From contig CAJUAH010000012.1 of the NCBI GenBank assembly GCA_910584375.1, positions 49,388 through 113,387 of the forward strand: a stretch of DNA of 64,000 nt. Direction: 5' to 3'. The translations under genes were made by a program, and so were the position numbers. The notes under the pieces were generated by a model that saw only the letters and a list, made by a program, of their open reading frames with translations, was not told the DNA's origin and searched no databases. The stretch comes from an uncultured Acetatifactor sp. (GTDB lineage Bacteria; Bacillota; Clostridia; Lachnospirales; Lachnospiraceae). Below are positions 62,848 to 64,000 of the stretch, one piece after another; positions within the stretch are counted from its first letter, which is position 1, and every line of letters starts with the position of its first letter.

Positions 62848-63977
62848 TGTTCAATTTAGAATCCCTTAATGATTACGAGTTTGAAATGCTGTGCAAAGAT
62901 ATTTTGGAGAAAAAACTAGGTATTGTATTGTATACTTTTGCAAAAGGAAAGGATGGAGGAATTGATATATGTGATGCAAAATATTCCCCGGCAATAGTAG
63001 GACAAGCAAAACACTACTATAAAAGCTCTTTCAAGCAGTTGCAGTCTAGTTTGAGGAAAGAGACAAATAGACTTTATGATAAAAAGGGGCTGAAAAGGTA
63101 TTATGTTTGTACAAGTCAGACGTTGACTAAGGAAAATAAAAATTTAATCTATAGTATGTTTAGTAATTATATGGATAATACGTCTTCTGTTATTGATGCT
63201 GCTGATATCAATGAATTTCTGAGCAAAGATGAGAATGCTGAGATATTAAGAAAGCATTATAAGTTGTGGCTTTGTGCAAGCAATGTATTATCCTTGATTA
63301 CAAATCAAAAAGTGTTCATTGATTGTGAAGAATTAATAGACGATATTGAAAACAGTGTTAAGTTTTTTGTTGAGACCAAATCTTATAATATGGCTATGAA
63401 AAAACTGCTTGAAAATAGGATTATTGTTATAATAGGAAATCCGGGCGTTGGGAAAAGTACACTTTCTAAAATGCTAATATTAAGATTTGTTGGAGAAGGT
63501 TATTCAATAAGGTATACAACTGATAATGAAATTGGAAATATCAAAAATGCTTTGTCTTTAAATCCCGATAAGAAAGAAATAATTTTACTTGATGATTTTT
63601 TGGGTCAACATTATTTAAAAATAAAGGATAGTCAGCCCAATGAAATTAGATCTTTGATCTCGTTTGTAAAACGCAATGTAAATAAAAAGCTAATTCTAAA
63701 TAGTCGTATAACAATACTAAACGAAGCAAAAAAACGTTCTATTATTTTTAATGAATTGATGGAAAATAACGATGTATATACATACCTAATTGATCTAAAT
63801 GAAATGACTTACATAGAAAAGGCTAAGATTTTATATAATCACTTATATTTCAACAATATTACAAGAGAGTACTTTGATGAGATAAAGAAAGAAACAAGAT
63901 ATATAAAAATCGTTTATCATAAAAATTACAATCCAAGAATTATTGACTCAAACTTCCCACATCGATTTCGGGAATAA
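62844..63977 (+). CDS. Restriction-endonuclease/STAND-NTPase fusion, probably truncated
   Basis: 377 residues, much more AT-rich than the genes at left. N-terminal Mrr-like endonuclease domain: KGKDGGIDICDA (D41) and VGQAKHY (Q54-K56), the D...QxK pattern. A P-loop NTPase follows: Walker A GNPGVGKST (198-206) and Walker B IILLDDFLG, of the nSTAND3 type found in phage-sensing proteins. Such proteins usually continue for several hundred residues with helical repeats; here the frame stops soon after NPRII. The ATG overlaps the RloB stop by four bases. Either a shortened gene or one broken by an insertion at the edge. Confidence 0.75.
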   Translation: MMFNLESLNDYEFEMLCKDILEKKLGIVLYTFAKGKDGGIDICDAKYSPAIVGQAKHYYKSSFKQLQSSLRKETNRLYDKKGLKRYYVCTSQTLTKENKNLIYSMFSNYMDNTSSVIDAADINEFLSKDENAEILRKHYKLWLCASNVLSLITNQKVFIDCEELIDDIENSVKFFVETKSYNMAMKKLLENRIIVIIGNPGVGKSTLSKMLILRFVGEGYSIRYTTDNEIGNIKNALSLNPDKKEIILLDDFLGQHYLKIKDSQPNEIRSLISFVKRNVNKKLILNSRITILNEAKKRSIIFNELMENNDVYTYLIDLNEMTYIEKAKILYNHLYFNNITREYFDEIKKETRYIKIVYHKNYNPRIIDSNFPHRFRE

Positions 63978-64000
63978 AGCCTTGATAAATGCCGGTTGGG
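63940..64000 (-). CDS. Possible C-terminal end of a minus-strand gene running in from the right
   Basis: On the minus strand a frame open to the right edge reads PTGIYQGFIPEIDVGSLSQ then TAA (63940-63942). It is too short to identify. It begins right where the nuclease-STAND protein loses its expected sequence, which would fit a transposase or other mobile gene inserted there. Confidence 0.3.
   Translation of the reverse strand, partial: PTGIYQGFIPEIDVGSLSQ

Noticed and set aside
1..64000. tRNA, rRNA or origin sequences
   Set aside because: Reading through both strands I saw no cloverleaf with T-loop consensus, no rRNA-like blocks and no DnaA-box clusters.

Overview
The window looks like a chromosomal segment of a spore-former-type Clostridia, most likely a G+C-rich member of the Lachnospiraceae. 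The evidence is strong AGGAGG ribosome sites, clostridial promoters, tandem GT2 glycosyltransferases, RsgI-type anti-sigma and CspB-like S8 protease families, and coding dense on one strand. Nearly all genes run on the + strand; the clear exception is an SGNH protein at 12527-13702. I saw no rRNA, tRNA or CRISPR array. Family assignments come from reading the proteins and their motifs; no database search was run.

The first 30 kb, and again 44-52 kb, form a large cell-surface polysaccharide locus. From 1 to 12.5 kb it carries a cut-off SGNH hydrolase, a GtrII-like membrane glucosyltransferase with a GtrB-like polyprenyl-phosphate glycosyltransferase, a membrane acyltransferase, a WecE-like sugar aminotransferase, three polytopic membrane proteins of unknown role and three glycosyltransferases. 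From 12.5 to 17 kb, a divergent pair encodes an SGNH protein and a 1038-residue GH25 muramidase, both with long acidic cytoplasmic tails. From 17 to 29.6 kb, an operon with a strong promoter has rfbB, rfbA, a second GH25 protein, rfbC, the Wzm/Wzt export ABC transporter, a methyltransferase-kinase-like protein resembling the WbdD chain terminator, and two large GT2 proteins. No rfbD is present. At 44-52 kb are phosphoglucomutase, three more GT2 enzymes, the initiating polyprenyl glycosylphosphotransferase and an LCP attachment protein. The inferred pathway is: sugar-1-phosphate and dTDP-sugar supply, initiation on undecaprenyl phosphate, chain extension, capping, Wzm/Wzt export, LCP ligation to peptidoglycan, and outer-face decoration.

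Between these blocks are accessory modules. At 29.6-31.3 kb is an ECF sigma factor, RsgI-like anti-sigma factor and Cys/His-rich secreted peptide. At 31.4-34 kb is an IbrA/IbrB-like pair (PAPS-reductase-like plus ParB-like) with a third ectodomain-like protein. An Rpn-type nuclease, a LysM-like secreted protein and a transglutaminase follow. At 38.3-44 kb is a dlt-like operon: amino-acid racemase, adenylation enzyme, carrier protein, MBOAT, SGNH protein and lipoprotein. Its adenylation pocket and its racemase suggest it loads something other than D-alanine. This is my best candidate for an undescribed system.

From 52 to 59.4 kb there are housekeeping and protein-quality genes (glmS, an HtrA protease, a long ClpX and a CspB-like S8 protease). 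The right end, 59.5-64 kb, becomes AT-rich and looks like a defence island: a zeta-toxin module flanked by a duplicated 3' end of the S8 protease gene, a RloA/RloB (AbiL-like) pair, and a nuclease-STAND-like protein that seems truncated at the edge, possibly by a mobile element.
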